Shown here: piece by piece, positions 1 to 7,939 of the stretch
Layout of the letters: every line of letters begins with the position of its first letter
Numbering within the stretch: the stretch's first letter is position 1
IMG/VR virus record: IMGVR_UViG_3300046733_000717
Span: 1-42,993 of that record
Strand: one strand, 5' to 3'
DNA: 42,993 nt
Source: a virus
Notes under the pieces: model-generated
The model's input: the letters and a program-made list of their open reading frames with translations, nothing else
Told to the model about the DNA's origin: nothing
Databases searched by the model: none
Translations under genes and position numbers: made by a program

Positions 1-209
1 TGTTAGAAGAAAAATTAAATAGACTAGAGTCTAAAGTAGACTCTCTGACAGAAACAATGAGTAAGATGGCAGAAAAACAAACTGCCTCAACTTTATCTAG
101 CAATAAGCTAGTTATTGGTGCTGCCGCAACGGTTATTGCAGGATTGCTTTCCACTGTGGTATTATTACTACTAAATTTACAAACAGTAACACCATTGGTA
201 GGTGGATAA
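1..209 (+). CDS. Small coiled-coil plus C-terminal membrane-anchor protein (5' end at window edge)
   Basis: The frame is open from the window edge to a TAA at 207-209. The first two window bases (TG) would complete an ATG or other NTG start, so probably only one base is missing and the protein is about 69 residues. The first 30 residues are charged and heptad-like (LEEKLNRLESKVDSL), followed by one hydrophobic helix (LVIGAAATVIAGLLSTVVLL) close to the C-terminus. The layout suits a small tail-anchored phage membrane protein. A holin-like or virion-associated role is possible, but no family was recognised. Confidence 0.6.
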   Translation, partial: LEEKLNRLESKVDSLTETMSKMAEKQTASTLSSNKLVIGAAATVIAGLLSTVVLLLLNLQTVTPLVGG

Positions 210-212
210 TAT

Positions 213-500
213 ATGTTACTAAACGAGGCATATAACACAGTTGTTACAGAAGCAAAAGTAGTTTTTGCCAAACGTGGACAATCAGTAACGAGAAAATTTC
301 GTTGCACTGTAGGACCACGTAAAGGAAGGGTTGTTGCAAATCCTAGTCAATGTGCAGCCCCAATAAATCTTAAGAAGAGATTTATTTTAAAAAGAACAAA
401 AGCCGCCAAAGGTGCTAGGATGAATAAGAAGGCGCAAAGAACAAAAAGACTAAGCCCAGCTAGTCGTATTGTTGCAAGGTTAAATAAGGCAAGAGGATGA
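213..500 (+). CDS. Small, very basic conserved phage protein
   Basis: A 95-residue protein dense in Lys and Arg from residue 22 onward, with a Cys/Gly/Pro-rich centre (RKFRCTVGPRKGR) and a basic C-terminal half (KRTKAAKGARMNKKAQRTKR). The composition suggests nucleic-acid contact, for example an internal virion or DNA-packaging-associated protein, but this is inference. Its stop overlaps the next start by four bases (ATGA), so the two are probably translationally coupled. It resembles short basic proteins I associate with marine T4-like phages, without a firm family name. Confidence 0.6.
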   Translation: MLLNEAYNTVVTEAKVVFAKRGQSVTRKFRCTVGPRKGRVVANPSQCAAPINLKKRFILKRTKAAKGARMNKKAQRTKRLSPASRIVARLNKARG

Positions 501-1006
501 ACATTTTAAATAACAGTACTATTGATACAGTAATAGATTTTGCAAACGTAAAGTTTGGAATGGAACTAACAAAAGAACAAGTTGTTGGTCAATTAAAAGG
601 ATTATCTTTTTCACAAACTTTAAAATTACTAAGCACAATGAAAAACGATGACGGCAATGGCTTCTCAGAAATTATAGATTTAAGTTCTGTCTCAGAAGCA
701 TACGGAACAGTAGCTACGGCACAGCCAAGCAGAGCAACAATTAGATCACAAGGATCGGGTGTAGAACAAAGACGTGCAAACATTTCTAATCAAGATGCGA
801 ATAGAGATGCAAAAGGTACTCAAAGATTTACAGCAGGTTCTAACAAACAACCAACTGGACAAGCTGGTCCAAGAGCTAGCAATAAAACAGATCCAGATGA
901 TGATCAAAGAAATCAAAACGCGGCCGGCGTTGCACAAAACAGCAACCAATCGGCCTATAACGCACAAGAAATTGAACGCCTAAAAAAGGCAGCCGGGATA
1001 GCATAA
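497..1006 (+). CDS. Uncharacterised protein with disordered Gln/Asn-rich C-terminal half
   Basis: 169 residues. Residues 1-65 look folded and helical. Residues about 70-155 are low-complexity, rich in Gln, Asn, Ser, Gly and Asp, and probably disordered. The C-terminus ends in a short helix (EIERLKKAAGIA), a terminal-motif style seen in structural or core proteins of marine T4-like phages. It is coupled to both neighbours by 4-base and 1-base overlaps. A prohead-core or assembly role is a guess from context; no catalytic motif is visible. Confidence 0.55.
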   Translation: MNILNNSTIDTVIDFANVKFGMELTKEQVVGQLKGLSFSQTLKLLSTMKNDDGNGFSEIIDLSSVSEAYGTVATAQPSRATIRSQGSGVEQRRANISNQDANRDAKGTQRFTAGSNKQPTGQAGPRASNKTDPDDDQRNQNAAGVAQNSNQSAYNAQEIERLKKAAGIA

Positions 1007-1215
1007 TGAAAAGCATTGAAACTCCGGGCGGAATCCCAACATTTTTATCACTACACGAAAGCGAGATGTACGAAAATTTATTAGAACGTACATGCAAAGA
1101 AGATTTATCTGAACGTGAGTGTTACCTAATTCAAAGCCTAATTAACAAAAATATTGTTAAGAAAATAGTGGAGAATAACAAAGTATATTTTGAACGAATG
1201 AAAGGGAGCCTATAA
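1006..1215 (+). CDS. Small uncharacterised helical protein
   Basis: 69 residues, starting on the last base of the upstream stop codon and ending the same way on the next start. Three helices with a basic tail (LIQSLINKNIVKKIVENNKVYF) give a small winged-helix-like pattern, but this is too weak for a functional call. It sits inside the run of probable virion or core genes. Confidence 0.5.
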   Translation: MKSIETPGGIPTFLSLHESEMYENLLERTCKEDLSERECYLIQSLINKNIVKKIVENNKVYFERMKGSL

Positions 1216-1832
1216 TGCCAACAAAAGAAACGCAAGGAATGATGGACATCATTAATAAACTTAATGAAGCTACAAACAAAGAACCAACAGCACATCAAAA
1301 ATTAAAATCACAAAGAAATACACCAACACCAAACGTAATTGCAGGAGTAAGCAAAGACGCACAAGGTATGTTAGAAATATTACAAAAACTTGACGAAGCT
1401 ACACATAAAGCTACTGAAGAAATTATTGAAGAATCTCATAACGATATTACTTTATCAGCAGTTACTAAAAAAGGTGATAGTGTTACAGTGGGTGAATTTG
1501 AAGTTGTATTAGAAAAAGCTATGCTTATTCCTGGTATGACTAAAACGTTCTATAATATTAAAGAAGGCAATGAAATTATATACAAACAAATAGCACTGTT
1601 CGAAACAGCTATGGGTATTGTAAAAGGTTTATTATTTGGGAAAGATACAAAAGTTGAAAGACTATTAGATTTAGATAACAGATATTCTAGTGCTTTAGCA
1701 GAAGCAGCCACGTTCAAAATGAAGGCAAAATCACTTACAGAGTCAAGTAAGATAGATATTGCTATGGCAAAACAAGGATCTGCACTGCAAAAGATGAAAA
1801 CTATCAAAAATCAAATCAAAAGTAGCCTTTAA
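1215..1832 (+). CDS. Uncharacterised protein with two N-terminal KLxEAT repeats
   Basis: 205 residues. Two copies of the same linear motif lie near residues 5-21 (TQGMMDIINKLNEATNK) and 47-63 (AQGMLEILQKLDEATHK), separated by a polar linker. The remaining part (about 85-205) looks folded, ending in a Lys-rich helix. Repeated short helical motifs on flexible linkers fit a scaffold or core protein that docks repeatedly on a partner. That role is inferred, not shown. Confidence 0.55.
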   Translation: MPTKETQGMMDIINKLNEATNKEPTAHQKLKSQRNTPTPNVIAGVSKDAQGMLEILQKLDEATHKATEEIIEESHNDITLSAVTKKGDSVTVGEFEVVLEKAMLIPGMTKTFYNIKEGNEIIYKQIALFETAMGIVKGLLFGKDTKVERLLDLDNRYSSALAEAATFKMKAKSLTESSKIDIAMAKQGSALQKMKTIKNQIKSSL

Positions 1833-1833
1833 G

Positions 1834-1841
1834 CATAAATA
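1834..1841 (+). promoter_or_regulatory. T4-late-like promoter motif (CATAAATA)
   Basis: CATAAATA lies 35 bases before the ATG at 1877, with a GGGG Shine-Dalgarno-like run between them. It matches the TATAAATA core of T4 late promoters at seven of eight bases and recurs upstream of many genes here. Assignment is by motif only. Confidence 0.4.
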
Positions 1842-1876
1842 CAATATATAATAAAAAACCTAGTGGGGTATTGAAC

Positions 1877-2641
1877 ATGGAATTAAAACAATTACAAGTG
1901 AACAAACTAACCAAGTTAGATAATGTTCTAAAAGAAGTATTTGGTATGCAGTTTGACTTTGGTGCAGGTAATGCAAAATTAACCAAAGTAAAAACAGTTA
2001 CTGAAAAGAAAATCAACGCATTACGTGAAAGCGGCGTTGAAGTTAACGATAAACAATATCAGAAGTTATTGTTAGTATTAGAAGGTATAGACACAGTTAT
2101 GAAAAACAATCCAATTTTGGAAAGTGAACTTGATCAAGCTGAAGTACTTTTAGCGGCAAAGCAAATGGCAGACGATCTACAAAAAATGGCTGAAAATTTA
2201 GCTAGCATGCAAGTAGAAGAATTAATGAGCATCACTAACGCAATGAAAGAAGAAGTTGGTGTAGCAGAAGCAGATGCATTTAACACATCTGCAGAAACAG
2301 CAATTAGTTCAGCACTTGAAGCAGTTAAGACAGCAAATCAGCAAGTTGCTGATGCAGTTTTAGTAGCACAAGGCCAAGCACCAGAAACAGATATGTCAAT
2401 GGACACAGGTCCAGAACTTGATGCACCAGCAGATCCAGAAATGGATATGGATGCAGCAATTGAACCTGCGGCAGACGACTTTGAAGGCACTGATGCAGCA
2501 GACGCTGATACCGATATAGACGGCAGAGAAATGAAAGAAGACTCATATCTAAATGCACTACGTATGGTAAAAGAAGCACAAGCAGACGGCAAGATAAACA
2601 AAGAAGTATTAAAACAAGCATTTGCGGCACTGAAGAAGTAA
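1877..2641 (+). CDS. Acidic helical protein, possible prohead-scaffold type
   Basis: 254 residues from ATG 1877. I prefer this over an in-frame TTG at 1871 because the GGGG run ending near 1868 is well placed for the ATG. Residues 1-150 are helical and mildly charged. Residues about 170-215 are strongly acidic and Ala/Met/Asp rich (repeats of the DxDAADAD type). The C-terminus is a basic helix (KEVLKQAFAALKK). An acidic linker with a basic terminal helix is typical of scaffold or core proteins such as T4 gp22, but I cannot establish homology. Confidence 0.55.
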   Translation: MELKQLQVNKLTKLDNVLKEVFGMQFDFGAGNAKLTKVKTVTEKKINALRESGVEVNDKQYQKLLLVLEGIDTVMKNNPILESELDQAEVLLAAKQMADDLQKMAENLASMQVEELMSITNAMKEEVGVAEADAFNTSAETAISSALEAVKTANQQVADAVLVAQGQAPETDMSMDTGPELDAPADPEMDMDAAIEPAADDFEGTDAADADTDIDGREMKEDSYLNALRMVKEAQADGKINKEVLKQAFAALKK

Positions 2642-2645
2642 TGCT

Positions 2646-2972
2646 ATGAGATACGCTGATCTATTTGAGATATCACAAGTAGATGCAAAAGTTATTGATC
2701 TACTTTCAATTCTGAGTAGCGAAGGAGTGGAGAGCATTCCTCTAGATTCGCTAGTTAAAGAACTGGTGGCTATGGGAATTGATGCAGACGCTGAATCATT
2801 ATTCGATGAAATTCAGAATCTTCCAATTGTAAATAATGTTAAAGATGGTATAGTATATTTTAATACTGCCAGCTTGGGAGCCAGTAACATGAATAAAGTA
2901 GATCCAGAAAAGAATAAGAAAAAAGTTAAAGCAATGGCTAAGAAGCAAGTAGATAAAGAGTTAGACAAATGA
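2646..2972 (+). CDS. Uncharacterised small protein with Lys-rich tail
   Basis: 108 residues starting five bases after the previous stop. Residues 1-75 carry a helical, winged-helix-like pattern (VIDLLSILSSEGVESIPLDS, then a beta-like GIVYF). Residues 85-108 are Lys-rich and probably disordered. The last codon region overlaps the next start by four bases (ATGA). No family recognised; context is the virion-gene run. Confidence 0.5.
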   Translation: MRYADLFEISQVDAKVIDLLSILSSEGVESIPLDSLVKELVAMGIDADAESLFDEIQNLPIVNNVKDGIVYFNTASLGASNMNKVDPEKNKKKVKAMAKKQVDKELDK

Positions 2973-3583
2973 GTGTAGGATTAAACGCAGCACAAGCAAG
3001 AGCCAAAGCATCACAAGACATGATTGTGTACAAAGAAACACAATCTATTATGGAACAAGTTATTTCACAAAGTGCTTTAGGCAAGTTTGAAGGATATGTA
3101 GACGATGCAACTACAATGACAAATTCAACTCCTACAACAGTTAAAATAGGTACAGTTAGCAACCCCACAATAACTAACGGCGATACCTTTATTTTCAATT
3201 CAAATACAATAACATTAGGAACATCTGGTACAACACTTAATGCTATTATTGCAGATATCAACGATGCAAACATTCAAGGTTTAACAGCCACCAAAGATTC
3301 AGGGTACTTAGTAATAACAATTGAAGGTTCAACTACATCATGGAATTATGAAATTGGTGCAGGAACAGCAAATACTGCTTTAGGATTTTCAACAGGAACA
3401 TATAGTATAACAAACCCAACTAGTGTTAATTATTTTAATGTATGGCAAGGTACACTTACAGATCGTGGATTACAAAATCAAATGGAAACAGTAATCAAAC
3501 ATTTTCAAAATTTAGGATATAAAATTGAAAGACTTACAAACCCAGCTACTAGTAAGACATTAAGATGGTACATTTATTGGTAG
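2969..3583 (+). CDS. Probable virion structural protein
   Basis: 204 residues. An N-terminal helix (residues 1-45) is followed by a Thr/Asn/Gly-rich beta region (about 50-150, for example SNPTITNGDTFIFNSNTITL) and a C-terminal segment (NQMETVIKHFQNLGYKIERL) ending in aromatic residues. Composition and pattern fit a tail, neck or head-decoration protein of marine T4-like phages. The 3' end overlaps the next gene by 19 bases. No enzymatic motif is visible. Confidence 0.55.
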   Translation: MSVGLNAAQARAKASQDMIVYKETQSIMEQVISQSALGKFEGYVDDATTMTNSTPTTVKIGTVSNPTITNGDTFIFNSNTITLGTSGTTLNAIIADINDANIQGLTATKDSGYLVITIEGSTTSWNYEIGAGTANTALGFSTGTYSITNPTSVNYFNVWQGTLTDRGLQNQMETVIKHFQNLGYKIERLTNPATSKTLRWYIYW

Positions 3584-4317
3584 GCAAAAAAGTTGCCTTT
3601 ATAGGTGATAGTTTCTCAGCATATTGGCAAACAGAAGTAGAAAAACATAGTTGGACTTATCAACTAGCACAAAAATTCCCACAACATCAATATTATAATT
3701 ATGCACACGGAGGCCGTGGACACGACTACTATGAATGGTGTTTATTGGATGCAAAATTGCGTGGAATTGATATTATTTTTACTAACAGAACATTTAAACA
3801 ACGAGTGTCAGAATTTGGTAGCATTGGCAATTTTGAATTTGAAGAAACTGCAATTGATAGTAATTACATAACATTAGATGGTCCTGCTCACATTTGGTAT
3901 TCGATTCATAGAAAATCTGGAATGTTTAGAAATACACAAGATAAGTATCCAAAAAATATAGAATCTAATATTACTCAATCATTAGAACGTAAAAGTACAT
4001 CAGATGTATATCATTCTTGGAATGATAAATGGTACGATAATGTAGATAAATTATATAATTTTAAACATATTATTAAATTAGAATTATTACGTATGGTAGA
4101 TAACCCAGAGTTACATACAGCAGAAGTTGAATTATATAAACATTTTGTACCTGGCGGAGAACAAGTATTTAATGATGATACTAAAGTCCATATGAAAGCA
4201 GCATACGATAGTGGAATAACAGTAGCACCTGATGATAATCATTGGTCGTTGCTTGGTAACGAATGGGTGTTAAATAATTTTATTTTAACTACGAAAACCA
4301 TTGACATACTGTCTTAA
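3565..4317 (+). CDS. SGNH/GDSL-hydrolase-like protein
   Basis: 250 residues. The N-terminus has a beta strand then GDSFSAYW, matching block I of SGNH hydrolases (nucleophile Ser in GDS). HGGRGHDYYEW near residue 50 may be the Gly-containing block II. DDNHWSLLGN near residue 225 matches block V, where Asp and His complete the triad. The block III Asn is less clear (IDIIFTNRT). Such enzymes remove acyl or acetyl groups from glycans or lipids, and in phages often act on receptor polysaccharide. Substrate unknown. A TTG at 3577 is an alternative start. Confidence 0.65.
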   Translation: MVHLLVGKKVAFIGDSFSAYWQTEVEKHSWTYQLAQKFPQHQYYNYAHGGRGHDYYEWCLLDAKLRGIDIIFTNRTFKQRVSEFGSIGNFEFEETAIDSNYITLDGPAHIWYSIHRKSGMFRNTQDKYPKNIESNITQSLERKSTSDVYHSWNDKWYDNVDKLYNFKHIIKLELLRMVDNPELHTAEVELYKHFVPGGEQVFNDDTKVHMKAAYDSGITVAPDDNHWSLLGNEWVLNNFILTTKTIDILS

Positions 4318-4329
4318 TAGTAGTATACT
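4301..4329 (+). promoter_or_regulatory. sigma70-type promoter placing the next gene on a leaderless transcript
   Basis: TTGACA at 4301-4306, a 17-base spacer and TATACT at 4324-4329. The -10 lies in the palindrome TAGTATACTA. Only six bases separate the -10 from the ATG at 4336, so the expected transcription start falls on or next to the start codon. No Shine-Dalgarno sequence is visible. Confidence 0.75.
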
Positions 4330-4335
4330 AAACAC

Positions 4336-5025
4336 ATGCTAAAAATCAAAAGTCCTTACCCATATAAAGAATTAAAACGAACTAGTGTAGATGGAAAACG
4401 TCTATATGAGAACCCTTGGGGCGATCCTGTTCCGAGTGTTACTACTATTTTAAGTGCTACACAGCCTGCTGAAAAACGTGCAGGATTAGCGGCCTGGAGA
4501 AAAAGAGTAGGCACAGAAGAAGCACAACGTATTACAACAACTGCTGCAAATCGTGGAACAGTTATGCACAATATATTAGAACATTGGGCATTAGGAGAAT
4601 ACGAAACATATAACCCAGGAAACAACATAGTACATAAACAAGCTAAAGCAATGGCACAGGTAGTTGTGGATAACATTGAAAATGATGTTGATGAGATATG
4701 GGGAACTGAAGTTAATTTATGTGCCGCTGGTTTATATGCTGGTACAACTGACTTAGTTGGTGTTTATAAAGGGCACCCAACTATTATGGACTTTAAGCAA
4801 ACAAACAAACCTAAAAAACGTGAGTGGATTGAAGATTATTTCTTACAAGGAGCCGCATACGCAAATGCACACAATGAGATGTATGGCACTGATATTAGCC
4901 GTATTGCTATCTTTATGTGTAGTGGTGATTGTCAATGGCAACTGTTTGAAAGTGACCCAACAGATTTTAAAGATTGGGAATTAAAGTGGGCTCAACGTTT
5001 AGAGAAATTCTATAAGCTGTCATAA
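4336..5025 (+). CDS. PD-(D/E)XK family exonuclease
   Basis: 229 residues. The N-terminal part holds PSVTTILSATQP and RGTVMHNILEHW (His and Gly of the RecB-like nuclease motif I), followed by GTTDLVGVYKGHPTIMDFKQ near residues 135-155, which supplies the Asp...Asp-x-Lys metal-binding core. QGAAYANA is the trailing Gln-containing motif of RecB/Cas4-type nucleases. Role: DNA degradation or recombination, probably cytoplasmic and early. A strong early-type promoter lies immediately upstream, and the start codon coincides with the predicted transcript start. Confidence 0.8.
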   Translation: MLKIKSPYPYKELKRTSVDGKRLYENPWGDPVPSVTTILSATQPAEKRAGLAAWRKRVGTEEAQRITTTAANRGTVMHNILEHWALGEYETYNPGNNIVHKQAKAMAQVVVDNIENDVDEIWGTEVNLCAAGLYAGTTDLVGVYKGHPTIMDFKQTNKPKKREWIEDYFLQGAAYANAHNEMYGTDISRIAIFMCSGDCQWQLFESDPTDFKDWELKWAQRLEKFYKLS

Positions 5026-5028
5026 ATA
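5021..5028 (+). promoter_or_regulatory. T4-late-like promoter motif (CATAAATA)
   Basis: CATAAATA overlaps the stop codon of the nuclease gene and precedes the mini-gene at 5056 by 27 bases, with AAGGA between them. Motif-based assignment only. Confidence 0.35.
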
Positions 5029-5055
5029 TATTAATACAAGGAACAACAAAGAAAC

Positions 5056-5112
5056 ATGTCACTATTGAAATTTGATACTAGACTAGTTTTTCTGGCCCTG
5101 TTGACACATTAA
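5056..5112 (+). CDS. Candidate 18-residue leader-type peptide
   Basis: ATG at 5056 opens an 18-codon frame (MSLLKFDTRLVFLALLTH) preceded by AAGGA at about 5039. Its stop overlaps the ATG of the next gene (TAATG), and it lies in a different frame. It may be a real short peptide or a translational-coupling leader. Confidence is limited by its length. Confidence 0.4.
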   Translation: MSLLKFDTRLVFLALLTH

Positions 5113-5546
5113 TGAAAGACATATGGCAACTACCACTAAAGTCTAGACTCCGGATGTGGAGGACTCTAAGAAAAGAGATACAGGCTTTAGATGACTTACT
5201 TCCTAAACTTGAGGTTGTAATGCAGTTCTGGAAGATGGCACCCATTAGTGTTAGGGCAATTGATCCGTATAACGAAGGTACCTGGCCAAACCCATGGGAC
5301 CTATTACACATAAACGAATATGACGAGAACGTTGTTTCGTTGGGAATTGCGTATACTTTGCATTACAGTGATATTCCATGTAGAATATTACTAGTACAGA
5401 GTGTAGAAAAAAGTGAGATTAAATTGATTGTTTTAGTTGACAATTGTTATATTTTAAACTATAATTACGATATAATAGACAACCCAAAACTAATCAATAA
5501 ACTAGATGTATTAAAGGATATAGATATTAGTGCATTAAGCAAATAG
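5112..5546 (+). CDS. Uncharacterised protein, 144 aa
   Basis: Residues 1-50 are helical and basic (LKSRLRMWRTLRKEIQAL). The centre has NPWDLLHINEYDENVVSLGI, followed by alternating hydrophobic strands to the C-terminus (KLIVLVDNCYILNYN). It is soluble with no signal peptide. The start is fixed by the TAATG overlap with the upstream mini-frame. It lies between the nuclease and the reductase operon; no family recognised. Confidence 0.55.
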   Translation: MKDIWQLPLKSRLRMWRTLRKEIQALDDLLPKLEVVMQFWKMAPISVRAIDPYNEGTWPNPWDLLHINEYDENVVSLGIAYTLHYSDIPCRILLVQSVEKSEIKLIVLVDNCYILNYNYDIIDNPKLINKLDVLKDIDISALSK

Positions 5547-5603
5547 TTATTGATTGACATTACATGTTAAATACGTAGCTATTTTAACAAGAACGGAATA
5601 CAG

Positions 5604-7928
5604 ATGAGCAAAGATCAAATAGAAATTATAAAAAGAGATGGTACTACCGAGGTACTTGATTTAGAAAAAATGCACAAGGTTGTATTTTATGCATGCGAAG
5701 GTATTACTGGCGTTAGTGCTAGTGAAGTAGAAATTAAAAGTCATTTGCAGTTTTATGATGGAATTGAAAGTACAAATATTCAAGAAACATTAATTAAAGC
5801 CGCAGCTGATCTTATTAACGAACAAACACCAAACTACCAATGGGTAGCAGGTAGATTAATTAATTACCATTTAAGAAAAAATGTATATAATTCATTTGAT
5901 CCAGAACATTTAAGTGTTATTGCACATAGAAACGTTGAGCTTGGTGTATACGATGAAAGTTTTTTTTCCGTTTATACAGAAGATGAAATTGATCAATTAA
6001 ACAATTACATTAAACATGATCGTGATGAAAATATTTCTTACGTTGGAATGGAACAGTTCCGTGGTAAGTATCTTGCTCAAAATAGAGTAACAGGACAGAT
6101 ATTTGAAACTCCGCAAATTGCGTACATGATGATCTCAGCTACATTGTTTAGTAACTATCCAACAGAAACTAGAATGAAGTATGTAAAAGAATATTACGAT
6201 GCTATTAGTAATTTTGATATTAGTTTACCTACACCTATTATGGCAGGACTTAGAACACCTCAAAGGCAATTTTCTAGTTGCGTTCTTATAGAAACAGATG
6301 ATAGTCTTGACAGCATTAATGCTACAGCTGCCAGCGTTGTTAAATATGTTTCACAAAAAGCAGGAATTGGAATTGGTGCAGGTAGTATTCGTTCAATAGG
6401 AAGTCCTATTAGACGAGGCGATGCAACACATACAGGTGTTATTCCATTTTATAAATTATTTCAAAGTGCAGTTAAATCATGTTCACAAGGTGGTGTTCGT
6501 GGTGGAGCGGCAACACTGTATTATCCTATTTGGCATTTAGAAGCAGAAGAATTACTTGTATTAAAAAATAACAAAGGTACAGAAGACAATCGTGTAAGAC
6601 ATATGGACTATGGAGTTCAGTTTAATAAACTAATGTATGAGCGTTTGTTAACTGGTGGAGATATTACTTTATTCTCACCTAGTGATGTTCCAGGTCTATA
6701 TGAGGCCTTTTTTAACGATCAAGACAAGTTTAAAGAATTATATGAAGAAGCAGAACGTACAGTAACTAGAAAGAAAGTTATGCCAGCGGCAGAACTATTT
6801 GGACAGTTTATGGAAGAACGTAAAAACACAGGACGTATCTACTTAATGAATGTAGATCATGCAAATACACATGGAGCATTTTTAGAAGATATTGCACCAG
6901 TAAAACAAAGTAACTTATGTTGTGAAATCAACTTACCTACTAAGCCTCTTTCTTCGTTTAGCGATAATGAAGGTGAAATTAGTTTGTGTACATTAAGTGC
7001 AATCAATTGGGGTAATGTTAGATCACCAGATGACTTTGAACGTATAGGTAGATTAGCAGTACGTGGTTTAGACGAGTTATTAGATTATCAAAATTATCCA
7101 GTATTAGCGGCAGAACTTAGTACAATGAAAAGACGTCCATTAGGTATTGGCATTATTAACTTTGCATTTTGGCTAGCTAAGAATGATTTAAATTATCAAG
7201 ATATTGATAAAAAAGGTTTAGCCTTAATTGATACATGGGCAGAAGCATGGAGTTATTACTTAATTAAAGCAAGTGCAGATTTAGCAATTGAAAAAGGTAA
7301 TATTTCAGGTGTTAACGAAACAAAGTATGGACAAGGCATTACACCAAATATGACATACAAAAAAGAATTAGATGAATTAATTCCACATAAAGAACGTATG
7401 CCTTGGAAAAGTCTACGTAAGCAATTACAAAAGACCGGAATACGTAACAGTACACTAATGGCACTTATGCCTGCTGAAACATCAGCACAAATTAGTAACA
7501 GCACAAACGGTATTGAACCACCACGTGCATTTGTTAGTGTTAAGCAAAGTAAACATGGAGTACTAAAGCAAGTGGTTCCTGGTTATCCACGCTTAAAGAA
7601 CAAATATGACCTACTATGGAGCCAACGTAGTCCAGAAGGTTACTTAAAAATTATGGCAGTATTACAAAAGTATATTGATCAAGGCATTAGTGTTAATACA
7701 AGCTATAACCCAGAATTTTATGAAGAAGAAAAGATACCAATGAGTGTTATGCTACAACATCTTGTAATGTTTTACAAGTATGGTGGCAAACAATTATACT
7801 ATTTTAACACATATGATGGTCAAGGTGAAATTGACTTTGATAAGAAGAATGCTGAGCAGATGCTTGGTAGAGATGAATTTAACACGGACGAAGAGTATGA
7901 TGACTACTGCGAAAGTTGTGTGATATAA
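5604..7928 (+). CDS. nrdA: Ribonucleoside-diphosphate reductase class Ia, large subunit
   Basis: 774 residues, full length for NrdA. Residues 1-90 form an ATP-cone (IKRDGTTEVLDLEKMHK), so dATP feedback control may be retained. Active-site motifs are present: SSCVL (first redox Cys), SNLCCEINLP (radical Cys with Asn and Glu), LCTLSAINWG (partner Cys), and a C-terminal redox tail ending CESCVI. The enzyme reduces NDPs to dNDPs with NrdB, using glutaredoxin or thioredoxin electrons. It leads an nrdA-nrdB-grx cluster, a standard T4-like arrangement for phage DNA synthesis. A weak GTTAAATA late-like motif lies at 5566-5573. Confidence 0.97.
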   Translation: MSKDQIEIIKRDGTTEVLDLEKMHKVVFYACEGITGVSASEVEIKSHLQFYDGIESTNIQETLIKAAADLINEQTPNYQWVAGRLINYHLRKNVYNSFDPEHLSVIAHRNVELGVYDESFFSVYTEDEIDQLNNYIKHDRDENISYVGMEQFRGKYLAQNRVTGQIFETPQIAYMMISATLFSNYPTETRMKYVKEYYDAISNFDISLPTPIMAGLRTPQRQFSSCVLIETDDSLDSINATAASVVKYVSQKAGIGIGAGSIRSIGSPIRRGDATHTGVIPFYKLFQSAVKSCSQGGVRGGAATLYYPIWHLEAEELLVLKNNKGTEDNRVRHMDYGVQFNKLMYERLLTGGDITLFSPSDVPGLYEAFFNDQDKFKELYEEAERTVTRKKVMPAAELFGQFMEERKNTGRIYLMNVDHANTHGAFLEDIAPVKQSNLCCEINLPTKPLSSFSDNEGEISLCTLSAINWGNVRSPDDFERIGRLAVRGLDELLDYQNYPVLAAELSTMKRRPLGIGIINFAFWLAKNDLNYQDIDKKGLALIDTWAEAWSYYLIKASADLAIEKGNISGVNETKYGQGITPNMTYKKELDELIPHKERMPWKSLRKQLQKTGIRNSTLMALMPAETSAQISNSTNGIEPPRAFVSVKQSKHGVLKQVVPGYPRLKNKYDLLWSQRSPEGYLKIMAVLQKYIDQGISVNTSYNPEFYEEEKIPMSVMLQHLVMFYKYGGKQLYYFNTYDGQGEIDFDKKNAEQMLGRDEFNTDEEYDDYCESCVI

Positions 7929-7939
7929 GGATTAACAAC

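Noticed and set aside
2325-2630. Reverse-strand Leu/Ser-rich frames at the acidic region
   Set aside because: Composition is the complement of the Ala/Asp/Met-rich coding strand; no start signals.
7916-7939. TTG start of nrdB inside nrdA
   Set aside because: The ATG at 7940 follows AAGGA and gives a standard NrdB N-terminus.
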